From the NCBI RefSeq assembly GCF_026242045.1, contig NZ_JAPJDO010000003.1:186001-250000 (forward strand): a stretch of 64,000 nucleotides of DNA, read 5' to 3'. Below, piece by piece: positions 32,457-42,724 of this stretch. The number at the start of each line of letters is the position of its first letter. Within the stretch, counting starts at the first letter, position 1. Source of the DNA: Mycobacterium pinniadriaticum (GTDB lineage Bacteria; Actinomycetota; Actinomycetes; Mycobacteriales; Mycobacteriaceae). A program made the position numbers and the translations under genes. The notes beneath the pieces are model-generated. The model saw nothing but the letters and a program-made list of their open reading frames with translations, was not told the DNA's origin and searched no databases.

Positions 32457-33239
32457 TCATTTGACGGGCTGAGCGTATTGGCGTGCTTTCGGTTGCCGCA
32501 AGGTGGTGATGTCCACCCGGTCGGACTGCGCGACGGTCATTTGCCCGCCCACCCGTTCGACGCTGTCGACGGCACCGCCCGGGATATTCATCGCCGCGGC
32601 CAGGGTGGGCGGATCACCAATGGCCAGAACAGAATACGGTGGGCTCAAAGTTTGCGCGTCGATCTCCAGCGCGCCGGGGCTGCCGACCACCCAGCTGTCG
32701 ACTCCGATCCGGACTGCCCGTCGGCCGGATCGGATCTCCATCGCCTCGGCGCCGGCGGCCCGCAGCTCGTTGATGACGTCGAGCATGGTTTCGGGCGCGA
32801 CACCCGGTCCTGGATCACTGATGGTGATGCTCACCCCCGGCCCGGTCGCACCGACCGTGCCGATCAGTATCGACAGGGCGGCCAGCCTGGCCTGGGCGTT
32901 CTGGATCGCGGCCTGATCGCTAGTGCCCGCGCTCTGCATGGCAGCGAGATTGCGCTGTAACTCGGCCACCTCGGTGTTCAGGGCGGCCTCACGCTGCTGC
33001 AGTGAATCCAGCAGCACCAGCAGATCGGCCGGACGGGCGGTATCCAGCGCGTCGCCGGACTCGGTCTGCCGGACCTGCGTAGCGATGCCGACACCCAGCA
33101 CCAGGCACAGCAACACCCCCAGGGCGCCGAACACGAGTTGAGAGCGGGATCGCGGCGGCCGCACCGGCGCGGCGGCGTCGCTCGGCAGCTCGTGGCGGCC
33201 GTGCTCGGTCTCGGCGTCGTGGCGCTCCCCCTCGGTCAC
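32457..33239 (-). CDS. DUF881 membrane-anchored protein (Rv1825-like)
   Basis: A 260-aa protein with a cytoplasmic N-terminus of about 35 residues, one membrane segment ([20 protein letters not shown], about 37-57), a coiled-coil ([25 protein letters not shown] region) and the exterior DUF881 domain, recognisable from [12 protein letters not shown] and [11 protein letters not shown]. Start GTG 33239 lies 1 nt after the Sbp stop codon, so the two are coupled. In Bacillus, DUF881 proteins (YlxW/YlxX) flank Sbp in the division gene cluster. Confidence 0.88.
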   Translation of the reverse strand: MTEGERHDAETEHGRHELPSDAAAPVRPPRSRSQLVFGALGVLLCLVLGVGIATQVRQTESGDALDTARPADLLVLLDSLQQREAALNTEVAELQRNLAAMQSAGTSDQAAIQNAQARLAALSILIGTVGATGPGVSITISDPGPGVAPETMLDVINELRAAGAEAMEIRSGRRAVRIGVDSWVVGSPGALEIDAQTLSPPYSVLAIGDPPTLAAAMNIPGGAVDSVERVGGQMTVAQSDRVDITTLRQPKARQYAQPVK

Positions 33240-33240
33240 C

Positions 33241-33573
33241 TCACGCCCCGAACAACCTGCGCCGCAGGGCAGCGGCATTACCGAAGATGCGGATGCCCAG
33301 CACCACGATGATCGCCGTCGAGAGCTGGGTGCCCACGCCCAGCTGATCCCCCACGTAGACGATCAAAGCTGCGACGAGCACGTTGAACACGAACGACACG
33401 ACGAAGACCTTGGGATCGAAGATCTGCTCCAGGTACGCGCGCAGCCCGCCGAACACCGCGTCGAGCGCGGCCACGACGGCGATCGGCAGGTATGGCTGGA
33501 TGACCTCGGGAACGCTCGGGTGGAAGACCAGGCCCAGCACGATGCCGACGATGAGTGCGGCGATTCCGATCAT
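33241..33573 (-). CDS. Small basic protein Sbp, DUF1290 (Rv1824-like)
   Basis: A 110-aa membrane protein with segments at about 2-20, 28-44 and 55-105. LFHPSVPEVIQPYLPIAVVAALDAVFGG is the diagnostic family block, followed by RAYLEQIFDPKVFVVSFVFN. It sits between two DUF881 genes, the same order as Bacillus ylxW/ylxX-sbp. Its function is unknown, but the conserved association with DUF881 suggests a membrane complex. Confidence 0.88.
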   Translation of the reverse strand: MIGIAALIVGIVLGLVFHPSVPEVIQPYLPIAVVAALDAVFGGLRAYLEQIFDPKVFVVSFVFNVLVAALIVYVGDQLGVGTQLSTAIIVVLGIRIFGNAAALRRRLFGA

Positions 33574-33618
33574 GCCTCTCCCTCTCCCCGGGTCGTTCCG
33601 CTCCTGCCCACCGGACCC

Positions 33619-34533
33619 CTACGGCCCGATCTGCTTGGCAAATTTAATCTCTCGAACTGCGCCCGCGGGCACCGACAGGCCGTCACCGGTGGCCACACTC
33701 ACACCTACGCCGTAAGACGCTTCCAGAAGCCGCAGCCGCTGCAGGCCGCTGCTGTGATCGAACGTATCCCGCATGCCGCTCGGTGGCCCCACCGCGAGAA
33801 TCGTGTATGGGCTGCTGATCGGGTGATTGTCGACCAGGATCGCGCCACCGGCCTGGCGGATCGTCACGTTCGGCCCCATCCGCACCCCACCGACCGAGAT
33901 CGCCTCAGCCCCACTGGCCCACAGTGAGTTCACCACCAACTGCAGATCGCGGTCGAGGATGACCTGACGGCTGCCGGGGACGCGTTGCTTGGAGACGTCG
34001 GTGAGATCGCGGGTCATCCCGGGGTCGGTCACCGTGATCGTCAAGCCGGGTCCGATGACGGCGGTGGTGGCCGCGGCCAGGCTCAGCGCGTCCAGCCGGC
34101 TGAGGAGATCACGTCCGGTGGCGTCGTCACGCAGCTGCCGACGCTGCACGTCGTCGTACTCAGTGGCCAGATCATCACGGCGGCGGGTGAGCCGGTCGGT
34201 GGTTCCCTCGGCCGATCGGACGCTGGCGGCAAGCACCTGCTGGGCGGCATTCACCCCGGGTGCGGTGGATCGCGCCTGGGCCACCGCGGCGGCGAAAACC
34301 ACCGCGATCAGCAGGGCGGCCAGCGCCTGCCAGGCCCGGTCGGCGACCGGACGGCGGGACTGTCCGGTGCGTTCCCGCTCCGCCGCGGCGGCTGCGTAGC
34401 CGGGATCGAGGTGCTCGGTCAGCAGGGATCGCAGCAGTGACGGCAGCGGGATCCGTGATGCCCACTGCTGGTCGCCGCGGAGCCCGGCCCGAGGGTCGTA
34501 GCCGCCGAGCGCGGGATCAGGTTGTCCGGGCAT
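33619..34533 (-). CDS. DUF881 membrane-anchored protein (Rv1823-like)
   Basis: A 304-aa paralogue of the DUF881 gene at 32457-33239. It has a longer cytoplasmic N-terminus (about 75 residues), a membrane segment [18 protein letters not shown], a coiled-coil ([20 protein letters not shown]) and the DUF881 domain ([42 protein letters not shown]). Its ATG 34533 lies inside the end of pgsA2 (17-nt overlap), so it is coupled to that gene. Confidence 0.88.
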   Translation of the reverse strand: MPGQPDPALGGYDPRAGLRGDQQWASRIPLPSLLRSLLTEHLDPGYAAAAAERERTGQSRRPVADRAWQALAALLIAVVFAAAVAQARSTAPGVNAAQQVLAASVRSAEGTTDRLTRRRDDLATEYDDVQRRQLRDDATGRDLLSRLDALSLAAATTAVIGPGLTITVTDPGMTRDLTDVSKQRVPGSRQVILDRDLQLVVNSLWASGAEAISVGGVRMGPNVTIRQAGGAILVDNHPISSPYTILAVGPPSGMRDTFDHSSGLQRLRLLEASYGVGVSVATGDGLSVPAGAVREIKFAKQIGP

Positions 34534-35122
34534 TGTTGACGCCCACCTTGGGCAGAGTCGTCACCACCAGCCGCACCTGCAGCAGGTAGAGCACCGCCGA
34601 CCAGAGGTACATCCCGACGCCCCAGATCAGGAATCCCCAGCCGCAGGCCCCGATCACCCGGCTCCACGTCGCATCCCACTGCCCCAGCAGCACCAGCGGG
34701 AAACCGGACATCAGCGCAAACGTCGCCGCCTTGCCGATGTAGGTGACCGGCAGCGCGGTCAACCCACGGCTGCGCACCACCGGCAGGGTTGCCGCCAGCA
34801 CGAGGTCGCGGCCGATCAACGCGACCACCAGCCACCACGGCACAACACCGGCGAAGCCCAGTCCGAGCGGAACCGCCAACATGTAGATGCGGTCCACCAG
34901 CGGGTCGAGCAGTTCGCCCAGCCTCGACGACTGATTGGCCACCAGCCGCGCGATCTTGCCGTCGGCCCAGTCGGAGAAGCCGCTGAACATCAGGATCGCG
35001 ACCGCCCAACCGTAGGCATGAGTGACCAGCAGCAGGTACAGGAATACCGGCACCAGGACGAGCCGGATCACCGACAGGACGTTCGGGATCGTCAGCACCC
35101 GGTCCCGGGCTGCTTCCGTCAT
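34517..35122 (-). CDS. pgsA2: CDP-alcohol phosphatidyltransferase PgsA2
   Basis: A 201-aa polytopic membrane enzyme with the complete CDP-alcohol phosphotransferase motif: D-x2-D-G-x2-A-R-x8-G-x3-D-x3-D, reading [11 protein letters not shown] and then GELLDPLVD. It would transfer a CDP-activated phosphatidyl group to an alcohol such as glycerol-3-phosphate; the exact acceptor of mycobacterial PgsA2 is not settled. Start ATG 35122 is preferred over the TTG two codons upstream. It lies 9 nt after secA2 and overlaps the DUF881 gene, so it is part of the same operon. Confidence 0.9.
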   Translation of the reverse strand: MTEAARDRVLTIPNVLSVIRLVLVPVFLYLLLVTHAYGWAVAILMFSGFSDWADGKIARLVANQSSRLGELLDPLVDRIYMLAVPLGLGFAGVVPWWLVVALIGRDLVLAATLPVVRSRGLTALPVTYIGKAATFALMSGFPLVLLGQWDATWSRVIGACGWGFLIWGVGMYLWSAVLYLLQVRLVVTTLPKVGVNNARTT

Positions 35123-35131
35123 GGACAAAAC

Positions 35132-37465
35132 CTAACGGAAAACCCCGGGCAGGCTCAGCGCAGACAAGGTGTCGTCGTTGAGCGGGTTGTCGTGGACCAT
35201 ATAGGTCCAGGTGGAGGTCGGGCGGGCCAGTTTCGACAGGTCCAGCCCCTGCTCCTCGTCGAGGATGTTGGCGGTCTCGAACGTCTGCTGGGCGGCCTCG
35301 ATCGCGTCGGCGGCCAGATTCGCGAACGCGTCGACGGCCATCCGGTGGAACTCGTCGAGCGGGTTCTGCCGGCCCAGCGCCCGCAGGTGGATGCTCTCGC
35401 GGATGTCGGCGAGATAGGCCAGGTGATCGGCCCAGCCACGGTCGAGGTGGAAGAGCATGATCTGGCGGCAGATCGTCTCCAGCTGCTCCTCGCTGGAGCG
35501 CTCGGCCAGCTCCTCGTAGCGGTCCGGCGACAGGTCCTTGAGCTCGGTGCGGGCCGCCGGTGTGCTCAGCAGGGTGTTGCGGCGCTCGACGATGATCGCG
35601 CGCTGTTGGGCGATGAGCTGGTTGTACCGCCAGGTGTTGGCGTGCACGTCGAGCAGCCGGCCTTCGGCCACCCGCTGGGCATGGTCGAGCAGGGCGCCAG
35701 CCTTGGGGCTGGTGATCTTGCCGGTGTCGTCGGCGTCCATCGGTAGCTTGCCCTCGTCGAGGTGGGCGACGATGACGTCGTCCTCCCAGCTGGCGAAGAA
35801 CACCGATGAACCTGGGTCACCCTGGCGCCCGGCGCGCCCGCGCAACTGGTTGTCCAGGCGTTCGGTGCGGTGGCGCCCGGTGCCGATGACGTGCAGCCCG
35901 CCGAGTTCGGCGACTTTGTCATGATCGGCTTCGTCGGAGCCGCCGAGGCGGATGTCGGTCCCGCGGCCGGCCATCTGGGTGGAGACGGTGACCGTGCCGA
36001 GCTTGCCGGCCTCGGCGATGACGACGGCCTCTTCCTCATCGTTCTTGGCGTTGAGCACGACGGCGGGAACGCCGCGGCGGATCAGCCGTTCGTGCAGTTC
36101 TTCGGATTCGGCGACGTCGTGGGTGCCGACCAGGATCGGCTGGCCGGTGGCGTGGACCTCGATGATGTGCTCCATGATGGCCTCGGTCTTGGCCGCCGCG
36201 GTGATGTAGACCCGGTCGGCGGCGTCCTCGCGGATGTTGGGAGCGTTCGACGGGATCGGTGAGACGCCCAGCTTGTAGAACTGGCGTAGCTGCTCGCCGG
36301 CGGCCAGTGCGGTCCCGGTCATCCCGCACACCGTCGGGTAGCGGTTGATCAGGGCCTGCACCGTGATGGTGTCGAGCACCTCACCGGTCTCGGTGGTTTC
36401 GATACCTTCCTTGGCCTCCACCGCCGCCTGCAGGCCGTCGGGCCAGCGTTGCAGCGAGGCGATCCGGCCGCGAGAGGAGTTGATGAGCTGCACCGCACCG
36501 TCGCGGACGATGTAGTGCACGTCGCGCTGCAGCAGCACATGCGCGTGCAGGGCGACGTTGACCTCGGTCAGCGTGGTGGTGACGTGCTCCTCGGAGTACA
36601 GGTCGATACCGCCCAGGGCCGCCTCGAGCTTCTTGGCCCCGTCCTCGGTGAGGTGGACGTTGCGGCTGTCGGCGTCGGTGTCGTAATCCGTCCCTGCGGT
36701 CAGATCTCCTACCAGACGGACGATTTCGACCTTCGGAGTCTCGCGGTGGGTGGTGCCGGCCAGCACCAGCGGCACCAGCGCCTCGTCGACGAGCACCGAG
36801 TCGGCCTCGTCGATCAGTGCGACGTCGGGGTTGGGCGACACCAGGTCGGCGACATCGGTGACCAGCTGGTCGCGCAGCACGTCGAAGCCGATCTCGTTGA
36901 CCGACGCGTAGGTGACGTCGCACTCGTAGGCGGCACGGCGTTCCTCGGCGCTCGACTCGGCGGTGATCCAGCCGACTGTGAGGCCCATCGCCTCGATCAG
37001 CGGACCCATCCACTCCGCATCGCGGCGGGCCAGGTAGTCGTTGATCGTGACGACGTGGACGTTGCGCCCGCCCAGGGCGTAGCCGGCGGCGGCGATCGCA
37101 CCCGAGAGGGTCTTGCCCTCACCGGTGGCCATCTCGACGACGTCCCCGGCGAGCATGCGCAACGCACCCAGCAACTGCACGTCGAACGGACGCAGGCCTG
37201 TCTTCCGCTCGGCGGCCTCCCGGGCGATGGCCAGGAACTGGGGGATGTCCGCGGCGGCGGCGAGGTCGTCGAGCTCCAGCAGCTGGGCGGCCTTGACCAG
37301 CTGTTCATCGTCGAGGCCGCCGGCCTTGTCGTCGAACTCGGCCGAGGCCGCCACCTCGGCCATCGATTCGGCTTTGGTCTTCTCGGTGCTGGCACCCAGC
37401 AGGCGCCAGAAACCCCGGCTGAAGCGGCCTGGTCCAGCAGCGCTGTTCTTGCGATCTTTCGCCAC
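35132..37465 (-). CDS. secA2: Accessory Sec ATPase SecA2
   Basis: A 777-aa SecA2, shorter than housekeeping SecA and lacking its C-terminal zinc-binding tail. Walker A is [14 protein letters not shown] (about 108-120), Walker [16 protein letters not shown] (about 215-230), and helicase motifs [14 protein letters not shown] and [13 protein letters not shown] are present. It powers export of a subset of proteins through SecYEG in mycobacteria, including virulence-linked and solute-binding proteins. The start is GTG 37465. It is the first gene of the operon secA2-pgsA2-DUF881-sbp-DUF881. Confidence 0.96.
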   Translation of the reverse strand: MAKDRKNSAAGPGRFSRGFWRLLGASTEKTKAESMAEVAASAEFDDKAGGLDDEQLVKAAQLLELDDLAAAADIPQFLAIAREAAERKTGLRPFDVQLLGALRMLAGDVVEMATGEGKTLSGAIAAAGYALGGRNVHVVTINDYLARRDAEWMGPLIEAMGLTVGWITAESSAEERRAAYECDVTYASVNEIGFDVLRDQLVTDVADLVSPNPDVALIDEADSVLVDEALVPLVLAGTTHRETPKVEIVRLVGDLTAGTDYDTDADSRNVHLTEDGAKKLEAALGGIDLYSEEHVTTTLTEVNVALHAHVLLQRDVHYIVRDGAVQLINSSRGRIASLQRWPDGLQAAVEAKEGIETTETGEVLDTITVQALINRYPTVCGMTGTALAAGEQLRQFYKLGVSPIPSNAPNIREDAADRVYITAAAKTEAIMEHIIEVHATGQPILVGTHDVAESEELHERLIRRGVPAVVLNAKNDEEEAVVIAEAGKLGTVTVSTQMAGRGTDIRLGGSDEADHDKVAELGGLHVIGTGRHRTERLDNQLRGRAGRQGDPGSSVFFASWEDDVIVAHLDEGKLPMDADDTGKITSPKAGALLDHAQRVAEGRLLDVHANTWRYNQLIAQQRAIIVERRNTLLSTPAARTELKDLSPDRYEELAERSSEEQLETICRQIMLFHLDRGWADHLAYLADIRESIHLRALGRQNPLDEFHRMAVDAFANLAADAIEAAQQTFETANILDEEQGLDLSKLARPTSTWTYMVHDNPLNDDTLSALSLPGVFR

Positions 37466-37488
37466 GGGTCAACGGTACCGTCGGCGCC

Positions 37489-37652
37489 ATGACCGATGTC
37501 GACGTGTTCATCGCCGGCGAGTTCGCCACCAGATACCGGCCGGGGCCGAGTGCGGTGTTCGTCATCAGGCCCGACGGTTATCTTTGCTTCGCGGCCCGCG
37601 ATTCGCCCCGTGGGGGGACCTGACGGCGGCACTGAAGTTCACATTTCGCTAG
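37489..37652 (+). pseudogene. C-terminal remnant of an FAD-dependent aromatic monooxygenase
   Basis: From 37489 a 44-codon frame reads GEFATRYRPGPSAVFVIRPD followed by GYLCFAARD; this is the typical C-terminal thioredoxin-like end of PheA/TfdB-type FAD monooxygenases. It then stops, but one frame over the sequence continues DLTAALKFTFR to TAG 37652, a plausible original C-terminus. So this looks like a decayed, frameshifted tail of about 55 residues with the rest of the gene gone. It lies in the divergent gap between secA2 and bacA, where M. tuberculosis has ilvG. Confidence 0.6.
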
Positions 37653-37758
37653 GCATCCGACACGGTCGCGCGCCCAGGCCGGGATGCAAGGGTAGGTTCG
37701 CCGGGAAAGCCACCGGTCCGGTCGTCGTTCGCGACGCCGCCGCAGGAGGAGAAGCGCG

Positions 37759-39675
37759 TTGGAGAAGTTCACCCCATCGATGGACTGGGGACACGAGCTC
37801 GTCCCGTCCTTGATCTGGATTTCCAAAGCGTGGGCCATCAGTGCCGCCCTGAGCCTCGTTGTGCTGATTCTGCTGGCCCGCTACACCGTCTGGGGTCGGC
37901 AGTACTGGCGGATCACCGGCGACTACTTCAAGGGCCGGCAGAGCATCGGAGTCTGGATCTGGGTCGGCGTGCTGTTGCTGTCGACGATCATCTCGGTGCG
38001 CCTGGACGTGCTTCTCAGCTACTACAGCAATGACCTGTTCACCGCCCTGCAGGTGGCCTTCCAGGGCGCCGGCGGCGGCAACGAAGAGATCCGCGAGTCC
38101 GGCATTCGCGGCTTCTGGGGAGCACTGATCCTGTTCGCCATCCTGGCGACGATCTACATCAGCCGGGTGATGCTGGACATCTACCTGATGCAGCGGTTCA
38201 TCATCCGGTGGCGGGTGTGGCTCACCGACCGGCTCACCTGCGACTGGCTCGACGACCACGCCTACTACCGGACCCGGTTCACCGACAGTGACATCGACAA
38301 CCCCGATCAGCGCATCCAGCAGGACATCGACATCTTCACCGCCGGGGTGGGTTCCTCGCCGAACCAGCCGATGATCGGCAGCTCCAGCACGCTGATCTTC
38401 GGGGCCATCAATTCGCTGGTGACGGTCGTTTCGTTCACGGTGATCCTGTGGAACCTGTCGGGTCCGCTGACGATCCTCGGGTTCACCCTGGGCCACGCGC
38501 TGTTCTGGGTGGTGTTGGCCTACGTGAGTTTCGCGACCATCATCGCGTTCTGGATCGGCCACCCGCTGATCCGGTTGAGCTTCCGCAACGAGCTGACCAA
38601 CGCCGTCTTCCGCTATGCCCTGGTGCGGCTGCGCGACGCCGCCGAGGCGGTCGGTTTCTACCGCGGCGAGAACGCCGAGCGGGGCCTGCTTCGCACCAAG
38701 TTCGCCGAGATCATCACCAACTACCGCAGGTATGTGAACCGCACCATCGCGCTGACCGGCTGGAACCTGTCGATGAGCCAGATCATCAACCCGTTGCCGC
38801 TGGTGATCCAGGCACCGCGGTTGTTCGCCGGTCAGATCGACCTCGGCGACGTCACGCAGTCGTCGAGTGCGTTCGGCGCCATCCACGACTCGCTGTCGTT
38901 CTTCCGCAACGCCTACGACTCGTTCGCCTCCTACCGGGCGGCCATCATCCGTCTGCACGGACTGGTGGAGACCAACGCCGAGGCCCGCGAGCTGCCCAAA
39001 CTGACCACTCTTCCCACCCTCGACGGCTCGGTGGAGTTGCGCCGGGTGGAGGTCCGCACACCCAGCGGCAGTCAATTGGTCGACCCGATCGACCTGCGGC
39101 TGGAACCGGGCGAGACGCTGGTGATCACCGGAGCGTCGGGAGCGGGCAAGACCACGCTGCTGCGCAGTCTGGCCCAGCTGTGGCCGTACACCTCGGGCAC
39201 CCTGTGCCGCCCGATGGACGAGCACGACACGATGTTCCTGTCCCAGATGCCCTATGTGCCGCTGGGCGATCTGCGCACCGTGGTGTCCTACCCGGCCACG
39301 TCCGGGGAGATCACCGACGACGAGTTGCAGCGCTCGCTGACCAAGGTCGCACTGTCACACCTGACCATCCGCCTCAACGAGGTCCAGGACTGGGCCAAGG
39401 TGCTCTCCCCGGGTGAGCAGCAACGCATCGCGTTCGCCCGGGTGCTGCTGACCCGACCCAAGGCGGTCTTCCTCGATGAGGCCACCTCCGCGCTCGACGA
39501 GGGCCTCGAGTTCGCCCTCTACGACATGGTCCGCACCGAGCTGCCGAACACCATCCTGGTCAGCGTGAGCCATCGCAGCACCGTCGAACAGCACCACGAC
39601 CGGCACCTGGAGCTGCTCGGGCAGGGCGAATGGCGCTTGGGCCACGTCGAGGGGAACGAACCGGCCACGGTGTAG
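37759..39675 (+). CDS. bacA: BacA/SbmA-like ABC transporter (Rv1819c-like)
   Basis: A 638-aa fused membrane plus ATPase protein, nearly the length of M. tuberculosis Rv1819c (639 aa). The SbmA/BacA-type membrane domain (about 1-330) includes [19 protein letters not shown]; the ATPase has Walker [10 protein letters not shown] (about 458-466), signature LSPGEQQR (about 549) and Walker [13 protein letters not shown] (about 570). The M. tuberculosis protein imports vitamin B12, bleomycin and peptides through a large water-filled cavity. It starts at TTG 37759, strongly supported by AGGAGGAGAAG just before. Confidence 0.92.
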   Translation: MEKFTPSMDWGHELVPSLIWISKAWAISAALSLVVLILLARYTVWGRQYWRITGDYFKGRQSIGVWIWVGVLLLSTIISVRLDVLLSYYSNDLFTALQVAFQGAGGGNEEIRESGIRGFWGALILFAILATIYISRVMLDIYLMQRFIIRWRVWLTDRLTCDWLDDHAYYRTRFTDSDIDNPDQRIQQDIDIFTAGVGSSPNQPMIGSSSTLIFGAINSLVTVVSFTVILWNLSGPLTILGFTLGHALFWVVLAYVSFATIIAFWIGHPLIRLSFRNELTNAVFRYALVRLRDAAEAVGFYRGENAERGLLRTKFAEIITNYRRYVNRTIALTGWNLSMSQIINPLPLVIQAPRLFAGQIDLGDVTQSSSAFGAIHDSLSFFRNAYDSFASYRAAIIRLHGLVETNAEARELPKLTTLPTLDGSVELRRVEVRTPSGSQLVDPIDLRLEPGETLVITGASGAGKTTLLRSLAQLWPYTSGTLCRPMDEHDTMFLSQMPYVPLGDLRTVVSYPATSGEITDDELQRSLTKVALSHLTIRLNEVQDWAKVLSPGEQQRIAFARVLLTRPKAVFLDEATSALDEGLEFALYDMVRTELPNTILVSVSHRSTVEQHHDRHLELLGQGEWRLGHVEGNEPATV

Positions 39676-39697
39676 GCCGGCCCACACCCCGCCGACG

Positions 39698-40357
39698 TCA
39701 GCGGGAGGGCTCTGCGAGCAACAACAGCAGTAACACTCGTCGCAGATCGGCGTGCAGATCGGAGAGCTCGGCGATCCGCCCGGCGCGTACGTGCCGGGCG
39801 ACGAGCTCGGTGGCGACCATCGCCGCAGCGGTGACGTCCACGTCGGCGGGCTCACCGGCGACGCCGGCCCGCCTGCGCAGCTCGCGGGCGATTCGGCGCA
39901 ACGCCTCGGCAAATATGGCGGCTCGGCGATCACGGGAGGCAAAGGCCCGGTCACCGACGGTGAGGATGTCGACGAAGTAGGCCCGGGCGCCACCGGGGCG
40001 AGCCATCCACCACTGCAGATACTGGTGCAGGCCGGCGTCGAACACCGCCATCGCGTCCTGCGCGTTCTCGATCTGGTCGACGTAGGCGTCGAGCAGATCG
40101 CGCAACTGGTCACCGTGCCGCTCACAGGTGGCGATGAAGCAGTCCGCCTTGTCCTCGAAGAGGGCGTAAAAGGTGCGGTCGGTCACCCGGGCCCGCCGGA
40201 CCACTTTGGGCACGCTGGCCCCGCCGTAGCCGTTCTCGTTGACCAACTCCTCCATGGCGATCAGCAAGCGCTCACGTTGGGAGGCGAGTACCGCTTCCTT
40301 GCCGAGCTTGTGCCGTCCACGCGGCAGCGGTTGAGCTGGAGAGTCACGACCGGACAC
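39698..40357 (-). CDS. TetR-family regulator, divergent from DUF1254 exoprotein
   Basis: A 219-aa TetR-type repressor. The HTH domain reads RERLLIAMEELVNENGYGGA, VPKVVRRARVTDRTFYALFED; the C-terminal ligand domain is Ala/Arg-rich. I chose GTG 40357 (VSGRDSPAQ); an in-frame ATG at 40417 would sit against the candidate operator and lacks homology before residue 21, but cannot be excluded. It is convergent with bacA (22-nt gap) and divergent from the VCBS/DUF1254 gene, which it probably controls together with itself. Confidence 0.8.
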   Translation of the reverse strand: MSGRDSPAQPLPRGRHKLGKEAVLASQRERLLIAMEELVNENGYGGASVPKVVRRARVTDRTFYALFEDKADCFIATCERHGDQLRDLLDAYVDQIENAQDAMAVFDAGLHQYLQWWMARPGGARAYFVDILTVGDRAFASRDRRAAIFAEALRRIARELRRRAGVAGEPADVDVTAAAMVATELVARHVRAGRIAELSDLHADLRRVLLLLLLAEPSR

Positions 40358-40417
40358 GAGGTTTGACCGTAGCGCGTGCGCCACGGGCCACGCGTCGTGA
40401 ACACGCGATCCTTCCAT

Positions 40418-40439
40418 TTAGACACGTACACATGTTTAA
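40418..40439. promoter_or_regulatory. Candidate operator between tetR and DUF1254 gene
   Basis: An imperfect 22-bp palindrome: TTAGACACG and CATGTTTAA flank a 4-nt centre (TACA), with 7 of 9 arm positions symmetrical. It is in the 134-nt divergent gap, an appropriate place for a TetR dimer to control both genes. Confidence 0.45.
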
Positions 40440-40491
40440 TTGTTGCCCGGGACACCGAGAACCGACTCGGCAGATACGAAAGGTGAAGCCG

Positions 40492-42714
40492 ATGACCAAC
40501 GACGGTCCGGGGATGGCGGCTCGGAGCGCGATACGTTCACCCTTCTCAGCCTTCCCGCGGTGGCTGCAATCCGCGGCAATCGTCGCCGGAGTCGCGGTGG
40601 CCTCCATCGCCGCACCCGCAGTCGCCGCCGCGTCCCCGGGCGGCGACGCCGACAGCAGCCGGGGCACGCCATCGCGCCAATCCACCAGCACCGCTTCGAC
40701 CGGGCGATCGCAGCAGCGCCCCGCCCCGAACCGTAGGACTCCTGCGGCAACCGCCAGAACGGCCAGACCGACCCCGAGATCGCTGACCACCCCGCGAGCC
40801 CAGGTCAAGGCGCCGACACGGAGACCGACCACGGAGGTAACCCCTATGACGAAAGCGGACCCCGCTAGCCCGACACCGCGGTCGGCAGCCACCACGCTCC
40901 TGCCGGCATTCACGCGCGCGTCAAGCACCGTCACAGCACCACCTGTGACCCTCCGGGCGATGATCACCGACGTCATGACGTGGGTCGGCTTGGGCCGACT
41001 GGCAACCGACCTTCCCGGCCCGGGCATCCCGGCACCACAGCTGATCGGTACGGCATGGCTCGCGGTCCGACAGCACCAGTACAAGTGGAACAACCAACGC
41101 CCCGCGGCCGACCCCACAGCAGCCACCGAACTGGACCCCACCGGCGCGGTCACCGGTGACCTGAACGCAACCGATTTCGAGGGCGACACCCTGACCTACG
41201 TCGTGAGCGGCGCTCCCGAACATGGCACCGTCGTGGTCGACGACCAGGGCCACTTCACCTACGTGCCCGAAGTGCCAGCCGGATCGCCGGTCATCGACGA
41301 GTTCACCGTGACGATCGACGACACCGTCGGAAATCCAGCGCACTACTACGGACTGCTCGGGTTGACCGGGGTGCTCAATGCGCCGACGATCACCGTCCAC
41401 GTGACCGTCACCTCTCTGGGCGACGTCAGCATCGCGCCGCCGCCACGGCCCGGCGAAGCGGCGTTACTGGCCGCGCAGGCCTACCTGTACGGCTATCCTC
41501 TGCTGGAATTCAATCGGCTGCAGGCCCAGGCGCCCAGTGCCAACACCTTGCTGGCGCTGACCAGCTACGTCGACCCCAGCGAGCATCTGGTGGTCGCACC
41601 CAACGTCGATACCCTTTACACGTTGGCTTACCTGGATCTCAGCGAGGGCCCGGTCGTGCTGTCACATCCCGATATGGGCGATCGCTACTTCGTCTTCCAG
41701 CTGATGGATCCCTACACCAACGTGGTGGGCTACGTCGGCTCACGCACCACCGGATCAGAGGCCGAAACCTACGCCATCGTCTGGGCTGACGGTCCCGAGG
41801 GCGAGATCCCGCCCGACGCACTGGTCATCACGGTGCCCTATGCCGATATCTGGCTCTTGGGCCGAACCCTCGCCGGCGATGAGGCCGACCAACAGGAGGC
41901 TGTGGCACTGATGCGGCAATATTCGCTCACCGCGCCGGGGGGCACCGCTACCTATCCGGTCGAGGATTTCCCGACCAGCACCTCGGACCCGCTGCCCACC
42001 GGCCTCGACGCTCTCAATGCGATCAGCGATGCGATGGTGGCGAGCCCGCCCCCGCAGGCCGATGCCGACGAACTGGCCAAACTCGCCCGCATCGGGGTGG
42101 GTCCGGGGCTTGAGGTCTCCGACGCGGGACTGAGCCCGGTCTCGCAGTTCGCGGCCGACGTGGCCGTGCGTGCGGTGGCTGCGCTGCTCGGCCCGCTGGT
42201 CAGCATCTCGCAGTTCTCGACGGCCGCGCGCAACGACGGCTGGGCCTCACCGGATCCCGCAATCGGCGACTACGGCACCGATTATCTGTTGCGGGCCGGG
42301 GTGGCCAAGATCGGGCTGGGCGCCAACACCCCTGAGGAGGCGTACTACGCCACCGCGTTCCTGGACCAGAATCTGCGCCGGCTGAGCGGACGTCACTCCT
42401 ACCAGTTGCACTTCGATCCCGGCCAGGAGCCGCCGGCTGACGCGTTCTGGTCGATCACCGTCTACGACTCCAACGGCTTCCTGGTACCCAACGACCAGAA
42501 CATCTACAGCGTCAGCAGCACCGGGGCCGGCGACCTCGTGTACCAAGAGGACGGGTCGATCGACATCGTCTTCTCCACGCAGGACCCGCAGGATCCGAAC
42601 GTGAACTGGATCCCGGTGCCCGACGGCGCCTTTCGGGTGTATCTGCGGGTCTACGACCCGCAGGAGGCGGTACTCGAAGGCAGTTGGGTGGTGCCGGGCA
42701 TCCAGCGGCTGTGA
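40492..42714 (+). CDS. Secreted VCBS/Ig-like plus DUF1254/DUF1214 protein
   Basis: A 740-aa exported multidomain protein. ATG 40492 follows AAAGG. A signal peptide (about 1-45, hydrophobic core SAAIVAGVAVASIAAPAVAA) leads to a Ser/Thr/Pro/Arg-rich linker (about 45-140), a cadherin/VCBS-type beta domain (about 205-310: TGDLNATDFEGDTLTYVVSG, DDQGHFTYVP), then DUF1254 (from about 319, AAQAYLYGYPLLEFNRLQ, VVAPNVDTLYT) and DUF1214 (about 617-735, FWSITVYDSNGFLVPND). DUF1254/1214 pairs are common exported proteins of unknown activity; the fused VCBS domain may attach it to the envelope. It is divergent from a TetR gene. Confidence 0.85.
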   Translation: MTNDGPGMAARSAIRSPFSAFPRWLQSAAIVAGVAVASIAAPAVAAASPGGDADSSRGTPSRQSTSTASTGRSQQRPAPNRRTPAATARTARPTPRSLTTPRAQVKAPTRRPTTEVTPMTKADPASPTPRSAATTLLPAFTRASSTVTAPPVTLRAMITDVMTWVGLGRLATDLPGPGIPAPQLIGTAWLAVRQHQYKWNNQRPAADPTAATELDPTGAVTGDLNATDFEGDTLTYVVSGAPEHGTVVVDDQGHFTYVPEVPAGSPVIDEFTVTIDDTVGNPAHYYGLLGLTGVLNAPTITVHVTVTSLGDVSIAPPPRPGEAALLAAQAYLYGYPLLEFNRLQAQAPSANTLLALTSYVDPSEHLVVAPNVDTLYTLAYLDLSEGPVVLSHPDMGDRYFVFQLMDPYTNVVGYVGSRTTGSEAETYAIVWADGPEGEIPPDALVITVPYADIWLLGRTLAGDEADQQEAVALMRQYSLTAPGGTATYPVEDFPTSTSDPLPTGLDALNAISDAMVASPPPQADADELAKLARIGVGPGLEVSDAGLSPVSQFAADVAVRAVAALLGPLVSISQFSTAARNDGWASPDPAIGDYGTDYLLRAGVAKIGLGANTPEEAYYATAFLDQNLRRLSGRHSYQLHFDPGQEPPADAFWSITVYDSNGFLVPNDQNIYSVSSTGAGDLVYQEDGSIDIVFSTQDPQDPNVNWIPVPDGAFRVYLRVYDPQEAVLEGSWVVPGIQRL

Positions 42715-42724
42715 CCGTCCGGGC

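Noticed and set aside
40358..40417. ATG 40417 as start of the TetR gene
   Set aside because: It abuts the candidate operator and adds 20 residues unlike TetR proteins; GTG 40357 is preferred, though this is not certain.
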